From: Physcomitrium patens
Taxonomy: Eukaryota > Streptophyta > Bryopsida > Funariales > Funariaceae
Assembly (NCBI RefSeq): GCF_000002425.4
Contig: NC_037271.1
Coordinates: forward strand, 12,788,514 to 12,852,513
Direction: 5' to 3'
Length of the DNA: 64,000 nt
The notes below the pieces were generated by a model that was given only the letters and a program-made list of their open reading frames with translations, was not told the origin of the DNA and ran no database searches. Positions within the stretch are counted from its first letter, which is position 1. The number at the start of each line of letters is the position of its first letter. The position numbers and the translations under genes are program-made. Positions 46,831 through 60,400 of this stretch are shown piece after piece.

Positions 46831-46921
46831 ATCTTTGCAATAAAAGAAATAAGATCCAAAAAAATATCACTTTATCTTCTACTCTTGTTTATAATTTTTG
46901 TGTATTTATGACGCTAAAGAG

Positions 46922-47332
46922 ATAGAAAATCAATAATTAGCAAATTCAACTTAACAACTATTATTTATTAATTTATCAGAGAAAGTATTATAATTATCAT
47001 AACCTTCAAGATGACATAATTGAAATAAAGATCCTCGAGAATAACATATCCTTCTTCAAATTACAACGTATTTGGTATCACGATCTTGGAAGAGACTTCT
47101 AATGTGTGGTGATTTTATTAAAGATAGGAACAACTCATGACAGTATTCCAAATGTTTAATTGAAAGAAGTTAGAAAGGCTTCAACAACAATCAAATAATA
47201 GGGTGGTCTTCTTGCCCTAATATAAGACACTATCAATGGCTGAGAAGACCTATCAACCATCTTCAAAGAGAAAAGAGATTAGAATATGTGGCAAATATAA
47301 TTTTCTGTATCTTAGATTTTATCAATACATGA
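46922..47332 (+). pseudogene. A3 accessory ORF (aORF)
   Basis: The start codon has become ATA at 46922. The sequence follows A2 and A0 closely (Asn/Gln-rich start, L-stop-Y-L near the middle, G-W-S-S, then an equivalent of I-N-H-L-Q-R-E near 47250-47272) to TGA at 47330-47332. Many stops and at least one shift. Confidence 0.5.
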
Positions 47333-47373
47333 TGACCGCTCCTCGTAGAACTCATCTCTAAAAAAGAGGATAA

Positions 47374-49098
47374 TATCATGGATATACATGCGTTGTCATG
47401 TTGTGGTTTGGCTATTATATGAAAATAATGTAATTATGTACTTAATATATAATTTACTAAGTAACATAATAAGAGCCATATTAGTAGATTTTAATTGGTT
47501 GTAGAATATAATTTGATTATTACTTTGAAAAGATGTTGTTTAAAAAGATTACTATAGAATTTGTATAACTTTAATTTTCTTTTGGTAGTGGCTTTTAAGA
47601 TTGGTTTTGGTTAATAGTAACTTCTAAATATTTAGAATCACCTTTGTTAGACATTGGTGACCTTTGAAAACTTCTTTTGGTTCTTATATTTGGTGTTTAG
47701 AGCACAAATTATGTAAATCTTATAAGAAAAAGGATTGAAGAAGGATTTTGATAGAAAAGGGAGTAATTAGGGCACCAATATAGATGAATGGAGATGAATA
47801 ATAAAAATCTCCATTCCTATTGGTCAAAAATCATGACCAATGCGCTTTGAGGAGGCTGCCTGAGGCCATATTAGAGATTAGGGTTAGCTTTTCGAGGCCA
47901 TTCGAGTTTTGAAGTCTAAAGTCAAAAGGTTTAGATTTTTGGCTATGGTTTTGGTACAAGTTTTGTATGGTTTGGAGTTTATATGAAGGAGATACAATCA
48001 CTCAAAGTTAAAGTATTGATTTGGGAGCTACTGTCACTCTTTTTGACATAACGCACGCGTACGGATAACAATTGAAGATCGGTGATTGCGATTGGAGAGA
48101 ACACTTTTGCGGCTACACTTTTTACATATTGCTTACTGGATTTCAAGTTGAAGTGAAGGAGTTATTGGATTTTAAAGTTAGTGCATGCAATCTAAGGGTA
48201 GTAAGTAACCCGATTTGCTAGTAGTTGTCTCTTGAGCTATATCTTGAGCAATTTGACAAGGTTTTGGCTCAAAATTTTAAAAAATGTGTAATTTAATGTT
48301 AGTAAACTTTGTGCATAAGTTTTATGACATTTGAGTATTGGGTTCTTGAGATATTAAGAAAATAGTGTTCAAGTGCTTATAAATTAGGATTTAGAGCATC
48401 TGCTAGGATTTCTTAGATGCCAAAAGATCACGAGTGAATTTGAGGTTGGTTTTTTTGTGATAAAAGTTAAGGGTGAATTCTACCTATCCTATAAATTTGA
48501 GACAATTTGAATAGTTAGATCAAGAGTTATGATTTTTTAAAGTTCAGGACAAGAAAACCCTTCCCGAGAAAAATATGTTTTGAAGGGGTTTTGTTATATT
48601 TTGAGTTTTTATGCAAAATAAAGGATTTTTGGGAGGCTAATTCAAGATTCATATAAAGATTTAAGCTACACTCTCTACAACTAGATACCCAATGTATTCC
48701 CACATAGCAAATCATGCCATGCGATAGTGTACTCTAATTAATAACTATATGATTACATAGAAATAAGTAAAAATAAATAAAAATAGATTAATTTCATAAT
48801 ACCTTCTAGAAAAGCTTCCTAAAAGCTTCATAGATACTACTTTGATTTAATATATGTTTATAATTGATTGATAGGCTAGAAAACTTGGTCAAAAAGTTAA
48901 CAATGTGTTGGTAGCTTGGGGAACAAGCTAACTATGTGGTGCACATGTAGAAAACTTGTCTTACAAGTTAAGATACGTGTCTTGCAAAGTCAATATGTTT
49001 TGGAGCTCCTATAGGACATTGCTATATAGCTCCTAATTAAGAATATATAAGGAAGTAAGAATGAAGCCTTCTTCATTCTTATCAATGTCTTTCTAGTC
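47374..49098 (+). repeat. A3 3' LTR, split by D3 and truncated
   Basis: Pieces 47374-47390 and about 48731-49098. The second has the LTR sequence from ataactatatgatt through the TATA region to tctttctagtc, then changes to copia coding sequence. Confidence 0.78.
47391..48730 (+). repeat. D3, probable solo LTR related to B and D
   Basis: About 1.33 kb inserted in the A3 3' LTR. It begins tgtcatgttgtgg at 47394, like the sense-strand start of B and D LTRs. Near its end, acaactagatacccaatgta (about 48678) resembles the last part of the B and D LTRs. The flanks atgcgt and atgcga suggest a short duplication. No coding sequence. It lacks the CCTAAA-like array, so it is a distinct subfamily. Confidence 0.5.
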
Positions 49099-49817
49099 CT
49101 GAACAATAGAAGTTTTGAACAAAATAAAGGGATTGAATATGAAGAAATATTTGCACCAATTGTAAAGTAGACAAAAATTAAAGCCATGGTATTTTATATA
49201 GCTCAAAAGAATTAAAAATAATACCACTTGGATGTCAAAATTACTTTTCTTCATAAAAAACTGAAAGAAGAAAAGTATGTCATACAACCTCAAGGAAAAG
49301 AACAAATGATATGTAAATTACAAAAATAATTATATGGTTTAATACAATTACTTTAAGTTAAATATGAAAAAATATTCATACCTCAAAGGAGTTTATTTTA
49401 AATAAGATACAAATAATCACAATCTATATTTCAAACTATCACAAGATCAAATTATTCTATTTACTCTATACAATGATGATTTATTCATGATATGTAGATA
49501 CATAGACAACATGAATAAATTTAAAGTAAAATTATATGAAAAATTTGAATATTTTAAATTATTTAAAGGAGAATTTTTTATTTTATTCAAAGATAAAATG
49601 TATAAAAGTAAAAAAAAAATGAAAAAAAGAAAAAAGAATATTCATGATACAAAAGACCTATGCTCAAAATATACTAATAATATTTGAAATAGAAAATAGT
49701 ATATCAATGACAACTTCAATAGACAAGAAATTAAAACTCAAAGTTGATATATTTAAAAAAGAAGTTGTTTCTGTAAAATATTGGAGTATTGTGGAAAAAT
49801 ATCTTAATTTAATCCAT
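49099..49817 (+). pseudogene. Copia reverse transcriptase, middle part
   Basis: Begins S-F-E-Q-N-K-G-I-E-Y-E-E-I-F-A-P-I-V-K, the classic copia RT start, then H-L-D-V-K-I-T-F-L near 49230 and Y-N-D-D-L-F-M near 49470 (an altered Y-V-D-D). Later comes S-Q/M-Q-K-T-Y-A-Q-N-I-L near 49645. Stops throughout. Cut by the A4 LTR after Y-L-N-L-I-H. Confidence 0.82.
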
Positions 49818-50331
49818 TTTCATGAATATATATATATATATATATATATATAAGAAGTATTAGATAGAAGGTGAATATATGTAGATTTGATATTATCTTG
49901 TGACAAAGCTTTTTAGAAGCTTCATAGACATGTATTTGACTTTATACATGTTTATAATTGATTAATAGGTTAGAAAATTTGTCAATAAGCTAATCATATG
50001 TTGTACATGTTGGTAGCTTATAATATAAGCTATAATATGGAACACACATAGAAAACTTGTCTTACAAAGTCAATACATGTTGGAATTCTTATAAAATATT
50101 ATTATATATTTCTTAGTCAAATAGTATATATAGAGACAAGAGTGAAGTCTCATTCACTCTTGTCAATGCTTTTTTAGTCTTTAGTCTTATTTCAGGATTT
50201 TTTAGTCTTCTTATCTTTAATAATAGCTATTTTAGTTTAATATTACACCATCTTTGAGTGATTCTTTAGTCTTTTTGAATGGCATAAGAATGTATTGATC
50301 TTTTAATTCTTTCAAATTCATATACTTGATA
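49818..50331 (+). repeat. A4 5' LTR
   Basis: 514 bp, ending CTTGATA. TATA begins at 50125 and ACTCTTGTCAA lies at 50156-50166, 31 bases on, the same spacing as in A2. (TA)n at 49824-49852. Confidence 0.83.
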
Positions 50332-50333
50332 GT

Positions 50334-50344
50334 TTAATAAGAGT
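50334..50344 (+). promoter_or_regulatory. A4 putative self-priming primer-binding site
   Basis: TTAATAAGAGT, two bases after the LTR. It differs from the exact complement of ACTCTTGTCAA by one G-to-A and one C-to-T change. Confidence 0.55.
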
Positions 50345-50376
50345 CATAATTCATTATTCTTATTTTGTTTTATTCT

Positions 50377-50553
50377 AGAAGTTAGTGAATTACCTCACTT
50401 CTATTATTATATCTTTTAATATAGCGGACCACTCACCTTTAAACTAACTTATAGTTTTTTAACATTGATTTTTTTTTTCTTAAAGAAAATAGATTACCTT
50501 TCTTTATCAAAATTTTTATTTTACATCAGAGGTTGTAAATTATCTTCTTCTAA
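50377..50553 (+). other. A4 leader with four hairpins
   Basis: Same series as in A2: agaagttagtgaattacctc, agcggaccactcacctt, aagaaaatagattacctttc and agaggttgtaaattatcttc. Arms and loop motif are partly decayed. Confidence 0.65.
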
Positions 50554-50601
50554 TTTAGTTTTTTGAATTTCTTTGAAGTGTCTATAAAAAAATATATATA
50601 T

Positions 50602-51655
50602 ATGAATGCTACTCTTGGTAAAAATAAAAATAGATTTACAATTATTAAAAATCTTTATAAATTTATTAACACTTTTAGGATAGAAATATAATATATTTTC
50701 AATGCAAATTATAGAGATACTATTCCTATGCCTATAGAAGAAGTCAACAATGAAATTTAAAGTTTGCACAAAGAAGTTGTGCTATTAAGAGAAATAAGTA
50801 GATTAAATTTACGATTGAATCCAATAAATCTTACTACTATAAATATAAGAAAGATAAGGATAAGTATGCTAGAGAAGTTTGATGGAACAAGATCAAAGTT
50901 ATGAGGTTTTTTACAATAAATGAAGCTCTATTCAAGGTGGCATCTTTTTCAGTATCTTAATGGATTTACTCAAATTCGATTCATAGAAGCTTTTTTTTCC
51001 TAGAAAAGATCTTTTTTGGTTTGCACCTTTGATGAAAAAAAATTCATAACTATTCTATAATTTGAATTTATTCTTGGAAGTATTTATGGCTACATTTGGA
51101 GAAATTGACCAAAGAAAGATAGTAGAGACAAAGTTTGTATCTCTACAATAAGAATCATGTTTAACCACCATATATGATACTAAATTTTAAAATCTTACTT
51201 ACAACATAGATTGGAATGACAAAGCCTTTATTAATCAATTTTAATATGATTTAAAAGATAATATCAAAAATTTATTATTGACAATATCAAGAATACATTC
51301 ATTATGGCAATTTATTGCTCAAGCCATTGTATATGATAATCAAATCTTTGATAGATACTAAGAAAAAATATTTGATTGAAGAAGTACAAGTCAAGCCATG
51401 GTAACACCTTCTAAGTTTTCAAAAGTTTATTTGTCTAAGTCAAAGTCTATACAAATTAATTTAGTATATTTTAAACTTTTTATTGAAAAAAAAAAAAGAC
51501 TTCTTATTATCAAGAAGATTTATGCCTATATTGTGGAGAATCCAAGTAGACTATTCAATATTTTCTAAAGAAGCAACGCAATCATAAAATAAGAAGCATG
51601 GTTGCTAAAGAAGATAATGTATTAGAAAACAAGTTTATCTAGCTACAATAGGAAT
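50602..51655 (+). pseudogene. A4 gag
   Basis: ATG at 50602 (M-N-A-T-L). K-F-D-G-T-R-S-K-L near 50875-50901. The zinc knuckle near 51520-51560 has C-L-Y-C but then a stop, and its last Cys is Phe. Numerous stops. Confidence 0.75.
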
Positions 51656-54125
51656 TGTGCAACTGAAATCTTATGTAATATATAATAAAAATTTTATTTT
51701 TTCATATGATCCCTCAACTTGTTTCATAACAAAAGTTTTTTTAGAACTAAAAAATCACAAATCTTAGTCTTATTAGATTCATGAGCCTTAGTCTATTTTT
51801 ATAAATAAAGTCTTTGTTAAAAAATAAAAATATCTTTAGTTAAAAAATCCAAACTTGTATATGTAGAAATAATAGATGGTTGTTTGTTATCTTTTAAAGA
51901 TATTATATATAAATTATTTCTTTAAATATAGTAATTATTAGTCATAATAGTTTAATCATATATAATATGATTAGATCTCTTTTTAATCTAATTATTTTAG
52001 AATTATTATGGCTAAAATAGTATAATTCTTTAATATATTGAATTTCTTATAACCTTTATTTTTTTCATAGTTTAATTCAAGTTTTTGTTAGGTAAGTAAA
52101 AATCTATAAGACTAATATATTGAAACTATTATTGGTAGGTACAAGAGCTTTCATATATGCTGTAAAAGAAGAATTAGCTTTTCCTATATATGCCATATTT
52201 ATTTTCAATAAAGAAAGGATTTTAAGTAGTATTTCAAGCCAATACAAAGATTATCACAACGTTTTTAAAAATAAGAATGTAGATATTTTTCTGAAGCATC
52301 ATTCATATGATTATTCTATCCATCTTCAAAAAAGAACTCAACCATTATTTGGACCAATCTATAGCCTATCATAAAATGAGTTAGATAAACTTAAAGAATA
52401 CATTGATGAAAATTTAGCTAAGAACTTCATATACCAATTTAAATCTTCAATAAGGACTCCTATCTTATTTGTAAAGAAAAAAGACGGACCTCTATAGATG
52501 TATGTGGATTATTAAGGACTCAACAAGACCACCATCAAAAATAGGTACCATCTACCTTTGATTTCAGGACCTTTTGATTTATTGAATCAACCAAAGATCT
52601 ATACAAAAATAGATTTATAATGAGCATACAATCTAATATTTATTAAAAAATAAATAAATAAAAAATTATATTTTCAACAAAATATGGACATTTTGAATAT
52701 AATATCATTTTGTTTAGACTCAAGAATGTACTAGCTACTTTTTAACATTTAATAAATAATATTTTTGTGAGTTTCTTGATGATTTTTTCATCTATTATTT
52801 AAAAGAGATCTTAATCTACTCCAAGAATATAAAAGAATATAAAGTTTATATTTGTTGTATATTACAAAAACTAAAGAATATAGGATTATACTCTAAGATG
52901 GAAAAGTATATATTTTACATTACTCCAGTTGACTTCTTGGGACACATCATTTCCAACAATGGTTTTAAGATAGATCCTAAAAAAATCTAGACTATGATAA
53001 ATTAAAAGATGCTAAAAACAATCAAACATGTGTAATATTTTTTAAGATTTTTTAATTATTATCAAATCTCCATGAATTTATTTTTTCAAGTTGCAACTCT
53101 TTTTATATGTTTAATATGTTAAGATAAACTTGAGTGGAGTAAAGATGCTTAAGCATCTTTTAAAGTCTTAAAGACAAAATTTATTTATAAACCAATCTTC
53201 TATTGGGTTGACATTTTTAAGGCATTCTTCATGAAAATAAATACATAAGACTTTGATATGGATATTTTTTTGTCATAAATGGAAGTAAATGATAAGTTTG
53301 ACATGGTAGCTTTTTATTCTAGGAAATTTTCAGCAACCAAGATTAACTATGAGATCTATGACAAAGAGCTTCTTGCAATCATAGATTCATTTCAAAAATA
53401 ATGTCATTAGTTAGAAGGCACTTCAAGTCTAGTCACCATATATACAGATCATAAGAACCTCAAGTACTTCATGTTGGCATATGTTTGAATTATCAATAAG
53501 TTCATCACAACATGTTTTTATCAAGAATTGATTTCAAGATCACTTATCAATTCAAAAAATAACAAGGTTTATTAAACATTCTTTTTAGATATTTTTATTT
53601 GACACAAAAAGAAGAAGATTTAGCTTTTGATCAACAAAGAATAATTTTCTTGAAGCCATAGTATTTTCAACTTTGAGCAATAAAATCAATATTGATTGTT
53701 GATTCAACCTTTTTCAAATAAGTTTAATTAAATATTTTTTCTAATCTTCTTATTCATGATATTAAGAATAATTCTTGTAAGTCTCATGATTCTTCAAAAT
53801 TTAAATTCAAAAATAATCTACTCTATTTTGAGAGATGATTATATATTTGAGAAAGCAAAGCATGATCACGTGTTCTTTAAGCTTGTCACAACTTTTTAAC
53901 AATTGGATATTTTATATAAAACAAGTCTTTAGAACTAATATTGAGAGATTTTTGGTAGCCTCAAATATGGAAGGTAGTTAAAGACTTTATACAATCATAT
54001 GTCGTTTTTTCAAAATAAAAAATTCCTTATTATTTGCCTTATGGACTCCTTCAGCCATTACCTATTTCAAAACAACTACGATTTTTTTTTATGGATTTTA
54101 TTATAAATCTACCAATCTTAGATTT
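51656..54125 (+). pseudogene. A4 protease, RT, RNase H and integrase start
   Basis: Protease is nearly unrecognisable apart from L-D-S-stop-A-L near 51774. RT runs from an open stretch at 52120-52374 through [10 protein letters not shown] near 52400 to a decayed Y-L-x-x near 52795. RNase H lies at about 53210-53490 (Y-D-K-E-L-L, T-D-H-K). The integrase zinc region lies at 53870-54050 and the first core strand at 54090. A5 then intervenes after gattt (54121-54125). Confidence 0.78.
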
Positions 54126-54660
54126 TGTCATAGATATATATATTTATTCTAATATTTATCTATATGATTAAATAGAAGTAAATAAAATTAAATTTATTTC
54201 ATAATAATTTTTAGAAATACTTTGTAAAAACTTCAAAGATGCTACTTTGGCTTAACATGTGTTTGTAGTTAATTGGTAGATTAGAAACTTGGTCAATAAG
54301 TTAACCACATGTTGGTAGCTTGCAAAAGAAACTAACTATGTAGCACACATATAGAAAACTTACATAGCAAGTTAAGATACATGTCTTAAAAAGTCAACAT
54401 AATTTAGAAGTCCTACAGGACATTGCTATATAATTTCTAATTAAGAGTATATATAGAGGCAAGAGTGAAGCCTTCTTCACTCTTTTTAACATCTTTCTAG
54501 TCTTTAGTCTTGTTTTCAAACTTTCTAATCTTCTTATCTTTGGCATTAGCCATTCTAGTTTAATACTATATCATCTTTAAATGATTTTTTAGTCTTTTTG
54601 AATGATACAAGAGTATATTGAAGTTTTTTTTTTTTTTTTTTGAAATTTATGTCTTTGACA
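54126..54660 (+). repeat. A5 5' LTR
   Basis: 535 bp, TGTCATAG to TTTGACA. It is the only A LTR here that ends in CA, which hints that the family end was once TTGACA. A run of 18 T lies near 54624-54641. Confidence 0.83.
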
Positions 54661-54662
54661 AT

Positions 54663-54673
54663 TTGACAAGAAT
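54663..54673 (+). promoter_or_regulatory. A5 putative self-priming primer-binding site
   Basis: TTGACAAGAAT, two bases after the LTR. It matches 10 of 11 positions of the complement of ACTCTTGTCAA. Confidence 0.55.
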
Positions 54674-54698
54674 ACTAACTTATTATTTTTGTATTATT

Positions 54699-54872
54699 TT
54701 AGAAATAAGTGAATTATTCCACTTCTATTGTTGTATTTTGAAAGTTGTAGATTATCCACCTTTAAACAAACTATTTAGTTTTTCAATACTACTATTTTTC
54801 TTAAAGAAAATTGATTATCTTTCTTTTTAGAAATTTTCATTTAATATTAGAAGTTGTGGATTACCTTCTTTT
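54699..54872 (+). other. A5 leader with four hairpins
   Basis: agaaataagtgaattattcc, aaagttgtagattatccacc, aagaaaattgattatctttc and agaagttgtggattaccttc follow one another at the spacing found in A2 and A4. Confidence 0.65.
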
Positions 54873-54889
54873 AATTTGATTTATAAATT

Positions 54890-55922
54890 TATTAAGTTAT
54901 TTGAAATAGAATAGACTTACAAATATTATAGATCTTTATGAACTTTTCAATATTTTAAGAATCAAAATTTCATGCATCATTAGTACCAACCAAGGAAACA
55001 CTAAACTTATCCCTATAAAAAGAAGTTTAGAATCTATGGCAAAAAGTTGTACAATTCAAAGAAGCAATTAGATCGACCTCACACCAAATCCAAAAAAATT
55101 TGCTTCTATAAGTACGAAGGGAATATAGATTAGTATATCCAATAAGTTTGATGGAACAAGATCAAAATTTTGAAATTTTTTATAACAAGTCAAGCTCTAT
55201 CTAAGGTTGCACATCTTTCAATACTTTGATGGATTTACTCAAATTGGATTCATAGGTGTACTTATATCTAGAAAACTTCTTTCTTAATTTGTATCTTTAA
55301 TGAAAAAGAATTTATGATTCTTTTATGATTTGAATTCATTACTAAAAGTGTTTATGGCTACATTTGAAAATAGTGATTGAAAAAGAGTAGCAAAATCAAA
55401 CTCTTATTTTTACAACATGAATCATGATCAGCTATTATATATGCTACTAAATTCCAAAACCTCGCTTACAACATGGACTGGAATGACAAAGCCTTTAACA
55501 ATCAATTTTAAAATGGATTGAAGGATAATATCAAAGATTTGTTATTGATAATGTCAAAAGTAGAATATTTAAAAAAAATTATTACTCAAGCCATTACATA
55601 TAAAAATTGATAATTTGAAAGGTTTGAAGAACAAAAACTTTGCTAGAGAGGAACAAGATAAGTAATGACGGTAGGTCCTAAGTTTTTAAAAACTTATTTA
55701 TCAAGGCCAAAACCAATGCAAATTAATATAGTGCTTTTTAAATCCCTCACTCAACAAGAAAAACTTGATATTGTCAAGAAGTTTTGTGCTTATATTATAG
55801 AAAAGCTAAACACATTATTCAATATTATCTAAAGAAGCAATACAATCACAAAATGAAGAACATGATTGCCAAAGAGGCCAATGTGCCAAAATACAAGTTT
55901 CTTTAGCTACAATAAGCACCAT
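54890..55922 (+). pseudogene. A5 gag
   Basis: Start decayed. K-F-D-G-T-R-S-K-F near 55147-55173. The capsid core and a remnant of the zinc knuckle (about 55785-55835) are visible with many stops. Interrupted by D2 just after the gag end. Confidence 0.72.
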
Positions 55923-57455
55923 TGTTGTATGATAATATGACTGTAAAGTAAAAAATAAAAATATGGATATTATTATAGAAGAACCTAGTATAAAGATGTA
56001 GTAGAAAAATAAAGATAAAAGATAGAAAGATAATAAAAGATTTATTTTTAATATTATTTTTTTATAGAAGCAAATTCTATTTACTTTGTAGAAGTATAAA
56101 TAAACCAAATCAAAATAAATGAGATAAAAATTTGATATATGCATATTTAAGAAAGAATTAAAATTATGATAAATTAAATATTACTTCAAATTATCAAAAA
56201 ATTGATATCCAAAGAAGTCCAATTATCAATGTAGAACAAAATCAAACTCTGAGGCGTAAAATTACATCCATGTAGCAATTTTAGGATTCTTTAGTAGATC
56301 AAAGAAAAATATTTGAGTGAAAACTTGATGAGAGATTTTTAAGAATTGGTTTTATATCAATTGAATCAATATTGAATTTTTGAAGGATTTTCAAAGTTAA
56401 TAATATTTTTGGTTGGTTTAAATTTTTAAAAATAAAAATATGTTTACCATTTTAAAAGTTTTTTAGTTATGTAATATGTACACAAGTGAATCTTAGGTAG
56501 TATGTTGGTGAACTAGTTATGAATCTGTGCAAATTTTGAAGTTATTCAAATGATTAGATCAAAGAGTGTGAAGGTTTTTGTGGGTTGACATCTCAAAAAT
56601 TGGAATTTGAAGGTCAATGAGTGTTTCTATGTTCTTTAGTAATTTGTCAATTGGATTGAAGTGATTTTTTTTTATAAATATAAAACTTGATTTTTAATGT
56701 TTAAGTAAAATTTGAGAGTAATTTAATAGTTGAAGAAGGAGGTATTGGTGCTGAAAGTTTAGCATTTAGGTTAGAATAAGAGGTTGTCCAATATTCAATT
56801 GGATTATCTTATATTTGATTCAATTGGTAGGTACAATTTATTTTTTATTTTTTTATTTTTTTTGCTTGTTTCTAATTAAGATATTAAGAAATATACGAAT
56901 TTTGAGTTAATATCAATAGTTTGATCATTAATTATTGAGGTTCCATTTTGCTAAGAATAAAATATAGGATTTGTTAAGAATGGTTTATTAAAAGTCTATT
57001 TAAGATCTAGAATTTGATTAGGATTTGATTTAGGATTTAGTCTAGGATTTGATTAGGATTAGAATATATTTAGGATTTGATTTAAAACTTTTCTAGAATT
57101 TATCTAAGGTTTAAGATTTTATTAAGATTTCATTAGGATTTGACCTTGATTTTAGTTAAGGTTTAATTAATATTTCAATTAGGATTTGATCTAAGATTTG
57201 GTTAAGATATAATTAAAATTTCAATTAATTTTTTATTAATATTTTTATTTTTAGTATTTTTAAAGAATTTTTGATATTTTTTGTGATTTTTTAAAAATTT
57301 ATTTTCATAGATTAAAATTTGATTGGATTATTAGGAATTATTTGAAGTTTATTTGAGGCTCTATTAGACTTAATAGAATTATAATTATATTGTTACTTAC
57401 CTTCAATAGCTAGGTGGGTGATGCATTCTTAAGTAAGAATATACATAATATAATA
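55923..57455 (+). repeat. D2 solo LTR
   Basis: About 1.53 kb, the reverse complement of the D1 type. The segment 56205-56340 (caaagaagtccaattatc, ctctgaggcg, ggattctttagtagatcaaa) mirrors D1 near 24890-24990. 56985-57190 carries the inverted CCTAAA-like array (tttaggatttgattagg). The end gatgcattcttaagtaag matches the start of D1. No internal genes, hence solo. Confidence 0.75.
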
Positions 57456-60400
57456 TTAAGCAGCTGAAAATCATATATAACAGCTAATAAAGGTCCTATT
57501 TTTTTATTAGATCCTTCACCTTGTTTTACAATAGATGTGTACTTTGGACCTAAAAATCACAAAATCTTTATATTATTAGATTCAAGAGCTTCAACTTGTT
57601 TTATAGATCAAGACTTTGTCAAAAAATAAGAAAAATCTTTTAACAAAATAACTAAACCCGCACGTGTAGAAGTCATAGATAGTCATTTGTTGTCTTTTGG
57701 AGATGTTACTCAAAGGACTGTTCTTTTTGATGTAGCAATTAAAGATCATATTAATATAATAATATTTAATATAATAAGATTTAATATAATAAGATTTTTT
57801 TTCCAATCTAATTATCTTAGGATTATTGTAGATAAAAAAATATAAGCTTCAAATAGATTGAATTTCTTATAATATTTTTTTTTTTTTGTAATTTAATCAA
57901 AAAAAATGATAATGAAGTAAAAATAGATAAGCCTAGTACATCCAAATCTTTACTAGTAAGTGCAAGAGCTTTTATGCATGTGGCAAAAAAAGGATCATCT
58001 TTTGTAAGATATGCCACACCTTTTTTTGATGGTAGAAAGATGTTAATTTGTATTCTTAGCTAGTATCAATATTTCCAAGATGTTTTTGAAAAATAAAATG
58101 TAGATATTCTTTTACAGCATTAACCTTATGATTATTCAATTGATCTATAAGAAGAAGCTCAACAACCATTTGGACCAATCTCCAACTTATTACAAAATGA
58201 ATTGGCTACATTAAAAGAATACATTAATGAGAACTTGGCTTAGAACTTCATACACCATTCAAAATCTCTAGCATGAATTTTTATTTTATTTTTGAAGAAA
58301 AAAGATGGATCTCTATGGATATGCATAAATTATTAAGGACTTTACAAGATCACTATCAAGAATAGATATCTCTTACTTTTGATTTCAAGACTTCTTGATC
58401 AACTCAACGAAGCAAAGATCTATACAAAAATAGATCTACAAGAATCATACAACTTAGTCCACATTAAAGTAGGAGATGAGTAAAAGACTATTTTTTGAAC
58501 TAGGTAAGGATATTTTAAATATAATGTCATGCCTTTTGAACTCACAAATAAACTAGTTTCTTTTCAATATCTCATAAATGATGTCTTTTATAAATTTCTT
58601 CATGATTTTATTGTCTATTATTTAGACAATATTCTAATCTACTCTAAAAAACTAGAAGAATATGAACTTCATGTTTGTCATATATTACAAAAACTTAGAG
58701 ATACAAGATTATATGCAAAGATAAAAAAGTATATATTCCATACTAACTAAGTTGATTGCTAAGAATACATCATTTCTAAAAAAGGATTAATGATGGATCG
58801 TTAGAAAGTCTAGACTATTATGGATTAAAAAGTTTAAAAAACAGCTAGATATGTGCCAAGTATTTTAAATTTTGCCAATTATTATCAAATTTTCATCAAG
58901 AAATTTTTTCAAGTTGTGTATCTTCTTATATATTTGATATATAAAGCCAAATTTGAGTGGAATAAAGAAGTTAAAATATCTTTTGAAGCCTTAAAGATAT
59001 TTATTTTTGTACCAATATTGTATCATGTTGATTTTTCTAAGGCATTCTTTATAGAAATAAATGCATAAAATTTTACTATAGATATTATTTTATCATAAAT
59101 AGAAGGAGATGATAAGCTCCATTTGATAGTTTTTTATTCCAAGAAAGTTTTAAGAGCTGAGATTCACTACGAGATCTATGATAAAGAGCTTCTTACAATT
59201 ATAGATTCATTTCAAGAATGGCATCATTATCTAAAAGATACTTTTAATCTAATTATTATGTATATGGATCATAAGAATCTTATGTACTTCATGTGGACAC
59301 ATATTTTGTATCGTTATGAAGCTAGTTGAAATATGTCTTTATTAAGATTTGATTTTAAGATTACTTATAGATGTAAAAAATAATAAGGTTTATTAGATTC
59401 TCTTTCTAAACATTCTTATCTTGTACCAAAAGAAGGAGATGAAGCTTTTGATCAATAAAGAAAAATTCTCTTGAAGCTAAAGTATTTTCATCTTTAAGTA
59501 ATAAATTAAACATTGATAGTTGATTCAATATTTTTCAAGCTAATTCAATCAAGTTTGTCTTTTAATCCTCTTGTTTATAATGTCATAAATAATTCTTTTA
59601 AGTCTTATAATACTTCTAAGTATATATTTAAGAATAATCTACTTTACTTTAAGGGACAATTATACATTTAAAAAAGTGAAGCACAATTACATATTCTTCA
59701 AGCTCGTCATAACTTTCTAGCAACTAGATATTTTAGTCACAACAAGACTTTAGAGCTAATATTGAAAGATTTTTAGTGGCCTCAAATGTGGAAGGCAATT
59801 TAAGACTTTATAGAATCATGTGATATTTATTCAAGATCCAAAACTCTTCATTTTCGACCTTAGGGACTTCTTCAGCCATTACATATTTTAGAACAACCAT
59901 GGTCTTTTGTTTCTATGGATTTTATCACATATCTTATAATCTCAAGTTTGTATGGTTTTATATTTATAATAGTAGATAGTTTTACTAAGATGGCACATTT
60001 TGTATCATATATAAAATCTATCATATGTAAAAAAATAGCTAAGCTTTTTCTTAACAATATATATTGCTATCATGGATTACATAAGAATATTATATGAGAT
60101 AAAAGAACTCAATTTATATTAAGATTCTAAAGAACTTTCTTGAAGATTTTAAAGATCAATATAAAGCACTCTTTGGCTTTTCATTTTTAAACTGATGAAC
60201 AAACAAAATGGATGAATTAAATTTTGGAGTAATATTTGAAATATACCATTAAATATCATCAAGATTGAACAATTCTTTTACCATTGGCAAAGTTTGCGTA
60301 TAATAATTTAGTACATTCTTCTACTCAATAAACACTTTTTTTTTGCTAATTATGGTCATCATCTATGATTTGATACATTTGACTTTTTCAAAGTTCATAA

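Larger units (their letters stand above)
43260..49098 (+). mobile_element. Family A copy A3, internally deleted
   Basis: Inserted in the copia pol. The 5' LTR is cut at about 43603 and joined straight to the end of gag, so the R end, leader and most of gag are lost. The 3' LTR is interrupted by solo LTR D3 and lacks its last roughly 170 bases, where copia resumes. Coding order between is protease, RT, part of RNase H, integrase, chromodomain, accessory ORF. Confidence 0.82.
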
